A DNA stretch of 64,000 nucleotides, from NCBI GenBank assembly GCA_947685225.1, contig CANTUV010000008.1, forward strand, positions 46,745,501-46,809,500, given 5' to 3'. Positions 1 to 10,707 of this stretch are shown here, piece by piece. The stretch's first letter is position 1. Every line of letters begins with the position of its first letter. Below the pieces are notes generated by a model. The model was not told the origin of the DNA and did no database searches. It saw only the letters and a list, made by a program, of their open reading frames with translations. The translations under genes were made by a program, and so were the position numbers. The stretch comes from Garcia nutans. Lineage: Eukaryota > Streptophyta > Magnoliopsida > Malpighiales > Euphorbiaceae.

Positions 1-895
1 AAGCCTAGTTGGGATAATGATAAATGAGAAAATTAAACCAAAACATTAACTCTGAAAGTTGAATGGCATATTAGTGTCTTGTGGGCCCATGCATGTCTTT
101 GTTTCAATGTGAATTATGGAATGAAATATAATACTATGTGATATATGATGATAATCATTTGATATATGATGATAATCATGGAATGAGATGTATACAATAC
201 ATAAGTAAATGATTGAAAGTGAATATGGCTTGAGAAGCTATGTTGAATGATGAGTTTATGAAAACATAATATGATGTGTAAAATGTTTATGGATGTGGAA
301 ATTGTGAGCATTATTTCATAAAGGTTTTGTTAAGTCATTGAATTGTGATTTGTTGGAATGATGTATAGGAGTATATATATATATTATGAGATTGGTGGAA
401 ATATATAGAGAGTGCATTAAAAAGGGTAAATATGATAAGAAAATGGTAATACATGATGTTAATATATGAAATATGATTTATTTGAAATGTATATTTTAAA
501 TTATTTCTTTGTACTACTAAACTTTTTAGCTTAGCATGGTTATGTAAATCGCGCAGGTGAATAGGTGGTTGATCTAAAAGTCAATCGGTATGCCACGAGT
601 AAGGTAAGAGTGTTCTGAGACCAACTAGAGGGTGTTGCATACATGTATAATTTAATTATGCTGTATTTTACTACAAGAATATATTCATATGTATAAATGA
701 AGTTTTGTTAAAGACAAGATTATTATTATATTTAAGTATAAGATCATTAAAAGAAATACTTTATGAAAGATATGATTTGAACTCAGTTAAAGGTTTTTAA
801 ATTGTAACGAAAAGTGACATCCTTATACTTTATATGCTTACTGTATGTATACAAGGTATATGTATAGTATTTATATGGAGTATCGGGGTGTTACA
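1..895 (+). mobile_element. 3' part of an LTR (family F1), element B
   Basis: The window opens inside an LTR whose last bases, ending GGGGTGTTACA at 895, match the ends of the LTRs at 2458 and 8758. The order of motifs (GGGCCCATGC, a CTAA...CTTAG hairpin, CGCGCAGGTGA, TATGCCACGAG) is also shared, but the copy is clearly diverged. The bases after 895 continue in the middle of another LTR (position 7194 of the copy at 5746-8758). Element B, full or solo, therefore appears to have inserted into the 5' LTR of the LARD-like element. The expected target duplication would start TTTAT at 896; its left copy lies outside the window. Confidence 0.7.
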
Positions 896-1447
896 TTTAT
901 TATATTGTTAATATAATTTGATTAAGGTTATAATTAGATGATGTGAAAGATAGGAAGATCATTAAAAAGGTAAGTACAAACTACATTATTGCATACATGC
1001 ATATGATTTTGAGACTTGTTATACATTTGGTTGTATATGTGTTAAGAAATGTAATGCATTGTTGATGTATATTAATAATGTTATGTTTGGTATAATGTGG
1101 ATGTTGGGATAAGCATGTAAAATGTATGTTAATGCCATTGATTATATACATTTGAATGATGAAATGAAATATGGAATATGAAATGTGAAAGATATGATGA
1201 TGAAATGAAATGTGAAGGATATGATGTTATGATGAATTGCTTATTGTGATTTGAGATCATATGAGATATGAGGCCATGGTTGTTGGCTATGATAATGCAA
1301 ATGAAATATACGATTGAGGCATGATTGCCTAATTAATTATGAGAAATAAAATGAAAAGAGATTGATAAAGAGATAAATGAAATGATTGTGTGCCTAATAT
1401 GTTAATTCAATTTTCAGAGTTCTGTTTTGGCGGCATGCCTATGAATC

Positions 1448-1602
1448 ACTGGATAGGTAAAATGACCGGGTCGTAAGCCGATTCCAGTTGGAAAATGTGA
1501 AATGTGATGTTTTTGGGGTGAAATGACTGGGTCGTAAACCTCAAAAACAAATTATTGAAACTAGATTGAGTGAAATGACTGGGTCGTAAGCTCAAATCTA
1601 GT
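1448..1602 (+). repeat. three-hairpin array with constant core, F1 LTR
   Basis: Three hairpins follow each other: 1448-1488, 1509-1548 and 1560-1602. Each loop is nearly the same 20-mer (TGAAATGACTGGGTCGTAAG in the third; TAAAATGACCGGGTCGTAAG in the first). Stems differ completely: ACTGGATAGG with CCGATTCCAGT, GTTTTTGGGG with CCTCAAAAAC, and ACTAGATTGAG with CTCAAATCTAGT. The array lies between a GGCATGCCTATGAAT motif and the GGGCCCATGC motif. Confidence 0.75.
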
Positions 1603-2082
1603 TGAATATCCATGGATAAATGTATTGATGATTATGATTATGGATCAAAGCAGTAACTCTGAACTTTGAATAACATATTAGATCCTTTTTGGGCCCATGC
1701 TTGTGTTTTTTTAAATATGATTCAGGAAATGTGCAATGAATGAATAATGAGACTTATGCTCGTCTTGGTTTAAATGTAAATTATGTTGAATGATAAGATG
1801 TGCAAGTACCACATGTAATTACAATATGATGTATAATATGAATGTGGATGTGGACATTGTTAATATTATTTTATGGATATTCTAATAAGTTATGGAATTG
1901 TGGTTTGCATCAATAATATATGTGTGCATGGATATAATGACAGGATTAGTAGAAATACATGTACATATGGATATGGAAGGTGTAATTGAAATAGGAAAAC
2001 ATGATAAGAAAATAATGATATAAGAAATTAACATATGAATGTGATTTTCCATAATGTATGTTTATAATATTTATTTGTACTA

Positions 2083-2119
2083 CTAAGTTCTTTGGCTTAG
2101 CGCGGTTGTGTAATCGCGC
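2083..2119 (+). repeat. tandem hairpin pair H1/H2 in the LTR 3' region
   Basis: H1 has stem CTAAG/CTTAG (2083-2100). It is followed at once by H2, an 8-bp stem GCGCGGTT/AATCGCGC with loop GTGT (2100-2119). One pair in H2 is a G-T that pairs only in sense-strand RNA. The same pair of hairpins recurs in every LTR family of this window. Confidence 0.65.
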
Positions 2120-2465
2120 AGGTGAGTAGGTGGTAGATTCAAGTCAATCGGTATGCCACGAGAAAGGTATGAGTATCTCAAGACCAACTAGAAGGTGGTG
2201 CATACATGTATAATATAAGTATGTTGTATTTTGACAATAATTTATTTATCTGCATAAGTGTATTTTTATTTAAGAAGAGAGTATTATTATATATATGTAA
2301 GACCTTTGAAAGTAGAATGATTTTGTAAATGTACTATTCTTTGAACTCCGATTAAAGTTTTCAACTATAACGATCAATGACATTCTTATACTTTATATAC
2401 GTACTGTATGTATACCAGGTATATGTATAGTACTTATATGAAGTATGGGGGTGTTACAATTATTT

Positions 2466-2477
2466 TGGTATCAGAGC
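2466..2477 (+). promoter_or_regulatory. primer binding site, initiator tRNA-Met
   Basis: TGGTATCAGAGC is the standard plant LTR-retrotransposon primer site complementary to the 3' end of initiator tRNA-Met. It starts seven bases after the LTR end. Confidence 0.9.
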
Positions 2478-5400
2478 TTATGTTCGAGATTCTCGGCCTA
2501 AGTGGAATAAAAAAAATTTTGGAAAGTCTAAATAGCATTAAAAAGAAAAGTTTTGAAATGAAATTTGTAATACATGCATATGCATTAACACCTAGGTTGG
2601 TCTCGGATGTGGCATTATGTGAATTGTAATGTATATGAATTACATGAGATGGATGGTAGTGTGAGGATGAAGTTCTACATTGAAGGAAAATTAGAGAAAG
2701 AAATGATATGGAAAAATTTGTACAAGTTTATTTGATAAATTAAAGAATGGGAGTTTACTTAAGAAAAACAAATATTGAAATGTTGATTATTGAAAGGTGA
2801 TTGTAATATAAAGAAATGAATAAGAGAATAAAGTTCGAATTGAGTTAAAAACAAAATTAAGATTAAAGTATGTACTCTTTACTCTACAATTTGGATCTCT
2901 TTCTAATAAACCTTATGTTTGGATTATTAGAAGGAGGAAATATTGTTGGAGTGTTAATATGGATAAATATGTTAATTAAATGAAGAAGGTATGGTGGAAT
3001 ATTGAGTGAGTTGATTGGTATAGACAAAGTGTGACTATTTAAAGTTTGGGGGTATGTGAAGTTAAGGTTTTGTTCAAAAGAAAAAGAGATAATGTTGGTT
3101 AAGTAAGAAAATAAATTGGTGTTGGTTGTATTGTTATTTTAATGCAAACATTGTGATTTTAATGTTAGAAATGAGATATGCTTAAGTGTTGTTAAAGCTC
3201 ATGTTAATGGTGGTAATATGTAACATTTAGATGTTTGAAATGAGCTTTAATAATGGTGAAAATTATATGTGTTGATGTTGCTTTGTGGTATATATATATA
3301 TATATAAGATGTTTTTAAAGTTGAAATTAAGAAAAGATGAAATTTGTAAATGGAAGTTTAGGTGAGATAGTGATTTGAGAATTTAAATTTTTAATGGAAT
3401 ATTGATAATGATTATTTAGATATCGATAGTTTAATGTACGTTAAGCATATGAACTATTTGCAATGAATATTATTCCATATGAGAATACTATGAATTTGTA
3501 ATGAGATTATTAGTAAGAGAATTTGTTTTGAAGTAAAAAAAAAAAGAAAGTGAATAAGCGAGTGAAAATGAGTTACTTTAAGTTATTTGATTGAAAAGGG
3601 TAAAAATGGTTGGAGGAATATTAAATGCTTTTAAAGACAAAAGTGAAAGAGATGTCGCATTAGAAATGTGACTAAGATGTATGTGAAGTGTTATTGTGAT
3701 TAGAATATATATTGGTTGTGTTGATAAATACTGTACATTATATTAAAAGAATAAGAATGATATTGTTCAAAGGAAAGTAATAAACATTAAATTTGTACAA
3801 ATTGTATGCGAAAGAGGAATTAAATAAAATTGCATGATTAAGTGTATACATATAAAGGATATGTGAGAAGAGTTCTTCGATATGAAGGTAATTGTAATAT
3901 GTAAGGAATATGGGAAGTGAGTCACATTATGGATGTGACCTATGAAGGTGTAGGTGGTATAACTAATGATCTAAAGATATTAAGAATGATATTACATATA
4001 TTAGTGGACCTAAGAGGGATTAGGTCTTAACTTGTGCAAAGCTAGATCGACTATGTAACGAAATTAAGAGTGAAAATGGACTCGAGTAATATTGGACAGT
4101 AAAAGTTTTATGGTGATCACTGAATTTGATGATCATATGATACTTTGAGTTCCAAAGTATTTATATGTGGAAAGGTTCTATGCATATGTGCATAATAAGA
4201 AATTGTAAGGAAAAAGGGAAGTATAATATATACAAATTTTAAAAGAGATAGATTAGAATTGGAGTAGCAAATGGAAATTGTGTTAGATTTGCATATGATT
4301 GAATATGTATATGTAAGAAATGTTAATAGTAATATTGTTGAAACATGAATTAAGCTAATGATGATCATATAATTGAGTGCAAATTGGGTTGAAACGGAGT
4401 TGGAATGTGTTAACTCTTGGGCAGCAAAAGTTTAGAGAATGAATATGTAATTCTTGTGATATGATTTAGCTTTGTAATTGGAAAGGTTGGAAGCAGAATA
4501 GTAAAGAAACAGTATGAATTTATAAGCTTCACGCTTAATCATTAATCTCTTATGGTCATATGATTTGTTTAGTATATTTGGCTGATTAGTTTTGTTATTC
4601 ATATATTTGGAAATGAGATAATATGACTGTAATACAGTTTTGGTAAGATTGATAATTATGTTTCTAGAAACATGACCAAGAGTTATGACTGGTAAAGTTA
4701 TACTTTATTATTTTATGTTAGAAATTTGGTTATAGTTATGAAACGTAAGGAAAGAAAAGAGAAATGTAAAATGTTTTGAGTTATGGCTAATGTGATAAAA
4801 AGGTAATTATTGTAAATATAGTAATGATATGAAATGTAAGGAGATATTAAAAAGGGAGAAATTACAAAATGTGACTGAAAGTTATATTGAATATGTTTAT
4901 GGTATAAAGTGAATAAATGAATGGACTTGAGGTTTAAGTGAATGAACTATAGATAGTTGATATGGTACGAGATTATCATGCGAATTGGTGGAAATTAAAC
5001 TAAGATAATAGAAAATAAACTATGTGTATATTGAAAGATAATTTGAAGTGATTTGTTATCATGATAATTTGATTGAATATGGATCTGAAGAGATCAGGAT
5101 TTGAATATAAGTTTGCCCTAATGGAATTAGGTTATATATATATATATAAATATATTATGAAATTTCATGATAAGTTTAAATAAATTAATCATTGGTTTGA
5201 ATTGAATAAGATTGAAATGTGGGTATTTTGTGACAAATAGATCAATTGATTTAGATTTCGCTAAGGTTGCGAATCAATATTGAGATATAATATGTATAGT
5301 ATACTAAAAGTATTAAATTTAAATGATAAAGTATGTGATTTAATATTCTGACTAATGAATGGATATGCATAAATTGAGTTATATCAATTGTAAATGATGA

Positions 5401-5710
5401 CAAAAGGGAAAAAGATTGATTATATGTAAAGATTGGACGAAGTATAACCATATTATAAAATAATCTGATGTTTGTATAAAGATACATTAATTGAGAATGT
5501 AATGAGTTATTTTGAATGTTTCGTTAAGAAAGTAATAAGATATATAAATATATATAGAATGATGAGTTATGAAATTTAGAGAAGATGAGTGACTCAAAGC
5601 GGGAGAGTTGAAGTTATATAATTGAACGACATAATACCTCAATGAATAATGAACTTTATATGAAAGCTAAGATGGTAATGTGTTAAGAATGATTGCTATT
5701 GTACTAGATA

Positions 5711-5745
5711 ATTTCGAGGACGAAATTAATTAAGGGGGAGAGAAT
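5711..5745 (+). promoter_or_regulatory. pre-PPT hairpin and polypurine tract
   Basis: The hairpin ATTTCG-AGGA-CGAAAT (5711-5726) is followed by the polypurine tract AAGGGGGAGAGAAT ending at 5745, directly before the TG of the 3' LTR. The hairpin corresponds to the pol C-terminus of Tekay elements and remains although this element has no pol. Confidence 0.8.
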
Positions 5746-5995
5746 TGTAATATCCCAAAATACACCCTAAAAGTTTTGGAGTTATCGTTGTTTTTGGATT
5801 TAATGTATATGGTTAATGGAAAGAGAAAAGAAGTAAAGAGAGAGTGTAGATGTTGTGTATATATATATATAACATATACAAGTCAAAGAAATAGAAGTCC
5901 TAAGAAGATAAATTAATAAAAAAGGAAATATTATAAGAGATAGATGTATATGGAGGATAATATGTATACATATGGTATTTAGAAAATATGGGAAA

Positions 5996-6003
5996 TATAA
6001 ATA
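5996..6003 (+). promoter_or_regulatory. candidate TATA box of F1 LTR
   Basis: TATAAATA lies 250 bases into the LTR and about 1.1 kb upstream of the donor-like GTAAGTA sites. The surroundings are very AT-rich, so the assignment is tentative. Confidence 0.35.
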
Positions 6004-6089
6004 CAATATATAAGGCATATACATATACCAACATATACATTACATATACCTAATGTATAAAGTGGTGTAGGAAAAGTAAGTTTATATAA

Positions 6090-6202
6090 TTAATTAATTA
6101 ATAATAATAATAAAAGAAAAAGAAGAAAAGAAAGTCAAAAGAGAAGGAAAGTGTGTGGTGGAGGTTTTAGAAATAATTAATTATTATTATTATTATTTTA
6201 TT

Positions 6203-6233
<31 letters not shown>

Positions 6234-6292
6234 GTTAAACATGAAAAGAAGAGGAAAAAAAGATATTTTTCTTCTTCTTCTTCTTCTTGCAC

Positions 6293-6324
<32 letters not shown>
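6090..6324 (+). repeat. microsatellite cluster (TAA, TTA, TA, CTT, GA)
   Basis: Successive simple repeats: TAA at about 6090-6112, TTA at 6178-6220, TA to 6233, CTT at 6270-6288 and GA at 6293-6324. No coding potential. Confidence 0.9.
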
Positions 6325-6711
6325 TGAGATTTTATTTGCATACACAACAAATTTATAAAGGTTTTGAGAGAATTGAAGATGGAGATTGAAGATTTGGCAA
6401 AATATCCAAGTAAGTGTTTATCTCTTTGAGTTGATTTCTATTGATTTTATGTATATGTGATTTGGGTTAGTGTGTGAAGATAATGATAGTAAAAGATTAA
6501 AGGTTATAGATATGTTGAATTGGAATTTTGATAATGATTAAATAGTTATTTGTGAGGATGATGATGGATTATTGAAATTGGTTAGAAAGGGTTTAATATG
6601 TATGAGTTGGAGAATTGAATAATTGATGTATGATTGAGGTATGTTTGTGTTTAATGAAGTTAAAAACATAGAATACATGAGTTTGGTCCGGAAACAGAGG
6701 CATTTTTGATG

Positions 6712-6909
6712 CCACGCCCATGGTCTTGGCTGCCACGATCGTGGCCATTGGAAGCCATGGCCGTGGAGGTGTCGAACAAAAGAGACAGATTCACTTTCTA
6801 TGCCACGGCCGTGGGAGTGGGAAGGCCACGACCGTGGGGGTTGTTAGAGCAATTGGGCAGAATTGTTTGCTATGCCACGCCCGTGGGGGTTGGTAGGCCA
6901 CGACCGTGG
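6712..6909 (+). repeat. array of seven 12-bp palindromes CCACGNNCGTGG
   Basis: Seven copies or one-step variants of CCACGNNCGTGG start at 6712, 6733, 6755, 6803, 6826, 6875 and 6898. CCACGATCGTGG (6733) and CCACGGCCGTGG (6803) are perfect palindromes; the centre bases vary. This is a GC- and CpG-rich island in an LTR otherwise near 30% GC. The reading frame across it is a by-product of the repeats, not a gene. Confidence 0.85.
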
Positions 6910-7744
6910 GGTCCTAGAGAGAGATGTTGGTTTATAATTTGTGATCTAAGGGTCTAGTATGAGGTTGAGAAATGAATAATTGTATTGAATTCATGTGTAT
7001 CTTTGAGTAAGTGTGTGTTATTCCTTGTGGATTAAGTTGTGAAGAAAGGTTTTGCCCTAATCCAAGTATTGAGATTATTGGAAGATGAGTTTGGTGTTGT
7101 GTGATGGCTCATGAGGTAAGTACAAATTTATATGATTGCACTTATGTACTTGATTTGAGACTTAACACATTTGTTTGTAAATGTGTTAAGTAATTTATTA
7201 TATTGTTAATATAATTTGATTAAGGTTATAATTAGATGATGTGAAAGATAGGAAGATCATTAAAAAGGTAAGTACAAACTACATTATTGCATACATGCAT
7301 ATGATTTTGAGACTTGTTATACATTTGGTTGTATATGTGTTAAGAAATGTAATGCATTGTTGATGTATATTAATAATGTTATGTTTGGTATAATGTGGAT
7401 GTTGGGATAAGCATGTAAAATGTATGTTAATGCCATTGATTATATACATTTGAATGATGAAATGAAATATGGAATATGAAATGTGAAAGATATGATGATG
7501 AAATGAAATGTGAAGGATATGATGTTATGATGAATTGCTTGTTGTGATTTGAGATCATATGAGATATGAGGCCATGGTTGTTGGCTATGATAATGCAAAT
7601 GAAATATACGATTGAGGCATGATTGCCTAATTAATTATGAGAAATAAAATGAAAAGAGATTGATAAAGAGATAAATGAAATGATTGTGTGCCTAATATGT
7701 TAATTCAATTTTTAGAGTTCTGTTTTGGCGGCATGCCTATGAAT

Positions 7745-7900
7745 CACTGGATAGGTAAAATGACCGGGTCGTAAGCCGATTCCAATTGGAAAATGTGAAA
7801 TGTGATGTTTTTGGGGTGAAATGACTGGGTCGTAAACATCAAAAACAAATTATTGAAACTAGATTGAGTGAAATGATTGGGTCGTAAGCTCAAATCTAGT
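7745..7900 (+). repeat. three-hairpin array, 3' LTR copy
   Basis: Copy of the array at 1448-1602, with loops at the same spacing. A few stem positions have decayed since insertion (CCAGT to CCAAT in the first, CCTC to CATC in the second). Confidence 0.7.
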
Positions 7901-8380
7901 TGAATATCCATGGATAAATGTATTGATGATTATGATTATGGATCAAAGCAGTAACTCTGAACTTTGAATAACATATTAGATCTTTTTTGGGCCCATGCTT
8001 GTGTTTTTTTAAATAAGATACAGGAAATGTGCAATGAATGAATAGTGAGACTTATGCTCGTCTTGGTTTAAATGTAAATTATGTTGAATGATAAGATGTG
8101 CAAGTACCACATGTAATTACAATATGATGTATAATATGAATGTGGATGTGGACATTGTTAATATTATTTTATGGATATTCTAATAAGTTATGGAATTGTG
8201 GTTTGCATCAATAATATATGTGTGCATGGATATAATGACATGATTAGCAGAAATGCATGTACATATGGATATGGAAGGTGTAATTGAAATAGGAAAACAT
8301 GATAAGAAAATAATGATATAAGAAATTAACATATGAATGTGATTTTCCATAATGTATGTTTATAATATTTATTTGTACTA

Positions 8381-8417
8381 CTAAGTTCTTTGGCTTAGCG
8401 CGGTTGTGTAATCGCGC
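8381..8417 (+). repeat. hairpin pair H1/H2, 3' LTR copy
   Basis: Identical to 2083-2119: CTAAG/CTTAG followed by GCGCGGTT/AATCGCGC with loop GTGT. Confidence 0.65.
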
Positions 8418-8758
8418 AGGTGAGTAGGTGGTAGATTCAAGTCAATCGGTATGCCACGAGAAAGGTATGAGTATCTCGAGACCAACTAGAAGGTGGTGCA
8501 TACATGTATAATATATGTATGTTGTATTTTGACAATAATTTATTTATCTGCATAAGTGTATTTTTATTTAAGAAGAGAGTATTATTATATATATATGTAA
8601 GACCTTTGAAAGTAGAATGATTTTGTAAATGTACTATTCTTTGAACTCCGATTAAAGTTTTCAACTATAATGATCAATGACATTCTTATACTTTATATAC
8701 GTACTGTATGTATATCAGGTACATGTATAGTACTTATATGAAGTATGGGGGTGTTACA

Positions 8759-10707
8759 GCGGGCTTGGCCGTGGGCTATTCCTGTGGGCAAAATGGCCAG
8801 CAGGCCCGCCCTACGGAAGATTTTTTTCGCCAACGCAACTTTTCCTGCGGCAAATTTTTTCAGCAGCGAAATTTTCCAAAACAAATTTTTCGAAACCTAA
8901 TACGATTAGGTTTCGGTTTCATTTTCTTATTAAATATGGTATGCCGTGTGTAATTAGGAAAAACCAATAAAAAAACTCTATAAATAACAACACAAAAGGG
9001 AGGAAAATAATTCAGAATTAGGAACGAAAATTGAGAGAATTGCAAACCGAATCTGTGAAGGATAGGCAGCAAATTAATTTGACTTTTTAAGAGCAACAAG
9101 CAATGCATTAAAAAAGGAATCAAAGGTAGCAATTGTCTTTGTTCTTGTTCATCCAAGAAGAATTATTTTTGGAGGAATCAACAAAAAGAGGTATGTATTA
9201 AATTCTTTGGTTATTTTTTCACAATAGCTAAAACTAGGAAATTGTGTTTTTCAAAATTAAAAACCTTAGAACTTTAATTTAGTTTTTCTAAAGTTAAAAA
9301 CACTAGTCTGTTGCTTTATTTTCCAAAAAGCTTAAAATTATTATTTTTACTTCTTCAAAATCTTAAAACCCTAATTGAACATATTTTTCAACAAAACCAA
9401 AATTTGATTCTGTTTCTTTCAAAATTTTAAACTTGGTTCTGTTTCTTTCAACAAACCTTAACAAATATCTTTTCTATTTTTATAAACTTTAAATCGTTTG
9501 CTTAAATTCATAAAACTTCATAAAATTATCAAATTGATTTCCAAATTCTAAAAACCAATTCATCACCCGAGACCCTAATTTTAAATCCTAAAACCCTAAT
9601 TCAACTTCCAAACCTAAAATAGTAAACTTTAACCCCTTTAAAACCTTAAATCCTAACATTTTCTAAACCTTAATCCTTTAAAGCTTTAAAAACCATAAAA
9701 ACACAAATATTCTAAATCTACACAGTAAGCTTGAAAATCATCATTTAAAACCATGAATCAAAAGTATTTTAAAGTGTCTAAAACCCTAGTTTCATGATTT
9801 CACCATTCAAACCTTAATTTGTTTAATCAAAGAGTCTTACCAACCTTTTAAAACATAAAACCCTTAATTTATTTTAATTCTTTAAAAAGTCACAGTAGCT
9901 TAAATTAAAAAATCCAAAACCCTAAACATATGAAATAAAGGATCCTAAATGGAAGCAGTAGCCATAATTTGGATTTTTTATTTACCTTATTCAATTCCAT
10001 ATTTGATTTATTTAAGTTCAATACTTGGTTTATTTAATTTATTATGGATGGATGTTTACTTTTTATGGATATTTAATACCTTTGATGAATGATTTATTTA
10101 TGATGAATGGTTATTTACTTTTATCAATTTATTTAGATTTTTAAACTGTTGTAAGAGGTATGTTTCCACATGGTGGGTACCTCATTAGTTAAAGTCATAT
10201 AATTTAAATTGTTTTTCTATTTTAGAACCAATGTAAAGGGCATGTTTCTACCTTTTGATGGGTGTCCTATTTAGGCATGTGATGTAAGGACATGTTTCCA
10301 TCTTCGGATGGGTGTCCATTTATTTGTTTTGCTTGGAACTTGCTTTGATTTTAATATATTGATGCTTTCTTTTAATTGTTGTGTGTGATACGGATAATAT
10401 TGTTGTATTTAAGAATTTTATAATATTAAGACCTGTAAAGGAGGCCGGTTCCAATGAACCAGGCGTTGTGGGGGTGCTGGGCTATTTCTCACCTTCCCCA
10501 CACGTACCCAACTTTCCAAACCCATTAAGGGATTGGGGATTCCTTAGGAATCAAGTCATCCACCCCTTTCTTTTTTCCTAGCCCGTCCGGGTGGCGACTC
10601 CATTTTCTCCGGACTTAGGTCCTTGTTCTCTAAGGCCCTGAGCCTAAATAGTGCCAAAGTCACAAGAACCATTCCACCAGGAGTGGTTACGAAAATCCCT
10701 GCTCACA
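8759..10707 (+). mobile_element. Tat/Ogre-like LTR copy L0 (lacks its first ~220 bp here)
   Basis: It is near-identical to 14958-16959 and 25541-27543. It ends CTGCTCACA at 10707, the LTR terminus also seen before the primer site at 18838. The first ~220 bases, starting TGTAGACCC in the other copies, are separated off by the LARD-like insertion. Short open frames here are non-coding leader. The stretch contains the CCAAT/TATA promoter, a donor-like AG/GTATGT just after the leader exon, and several AAACCCTA motifs. Confidence 0.85.
8891..8986 (+). promoter_or_regulatory. LTR core promoter: hairpin, CCAAT, TATAAATA (L0)
   Basis: A perfect inverted repeat, arms CGAAACCTAAT and ATTAGGTTTCG (8891-8915), lies upstream of CCAAT (8964-8968) and TATAAATA (8979-8986). 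Transcription would start about 30 bases further on. The same arrangement is kept in L1 and L2. Confidence 0.6.

Larger units (their letters stand above)
896..2458 (+). mobile_element. 5' LTR (3' half) of LARD-like element, family F1
   Basis: This stretch aligns end to end with 7194-8758, with roughly 15-20 differences by eye. It ends GTGTTACA directly before a spacer and a tRNA-Met primer site. The first 1448 bases of the LTR are not here because element B lies in between. The stretch carries a splice-donor-like AG/GTAAGTAC at 969-976, the three-hairpin array and the terminal hairpin pair listed separately. Confidence 0.85.
2459..5745 (+). mobile_element. non-coding internal region of LARD-like element
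   Basis: This is 3.29 kb of AT-rich DNA between the primer site and the polypurine tract. The longest open frames are below 85 codons and none resembles gag, protease, RT or integrase. Only the ends are recognisable. The 5' end has the tRNA-Met primer site. The 3' end has ATTTCGAGGACGAAATT followed by a polypurine tract, which is the end-of-pol signature seen in the Tekay-type elements of this window. The element is best read as a non-autonomous large retrotransposon derivative that a Tekay/Del chromovirus mobilises. Nothing else recognisable was seen beyond short TA runs (3290-3306, 5134-5148). Confidence 0.75.
5746..8758 (+). mobile_element. 3' LTR of LARD-like element (3013 bp, family F1)
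   Basis: It starts TGTAATATCCC after the polypurine tract and ends GTGTTACA. The 3' half matches the 5' LTR at 896-2458. In order it holds a TATAAATA box (5996), a microsatellite cluster, a GC-rich palindrome array, donor-like GTAAGTA sites at 7116 and 7268, the three-hairpin array and the terminal hairpin pair. After 8758 the sequence is the interior of a Tat/Ogre-like LTR, so the element inserted there. The target duplication would begin GCGGG; its left copy is out of view. Confidence 0.88.

Noticed and set aside
6706..6957. 83-codon frame with repeated RPRPWG
   Set aside because: Frame created by the CCACGNNCGTGG palindromes inside an LTR.
8759..9180. Recurrent 60-130-codon frames in the Tat/Ogre-like LTRs (also near 14930 and 25434)
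   Set aside because: They overlap on both strands of promoter and leader sequence, and lengths differ between near-identical LTR copies.
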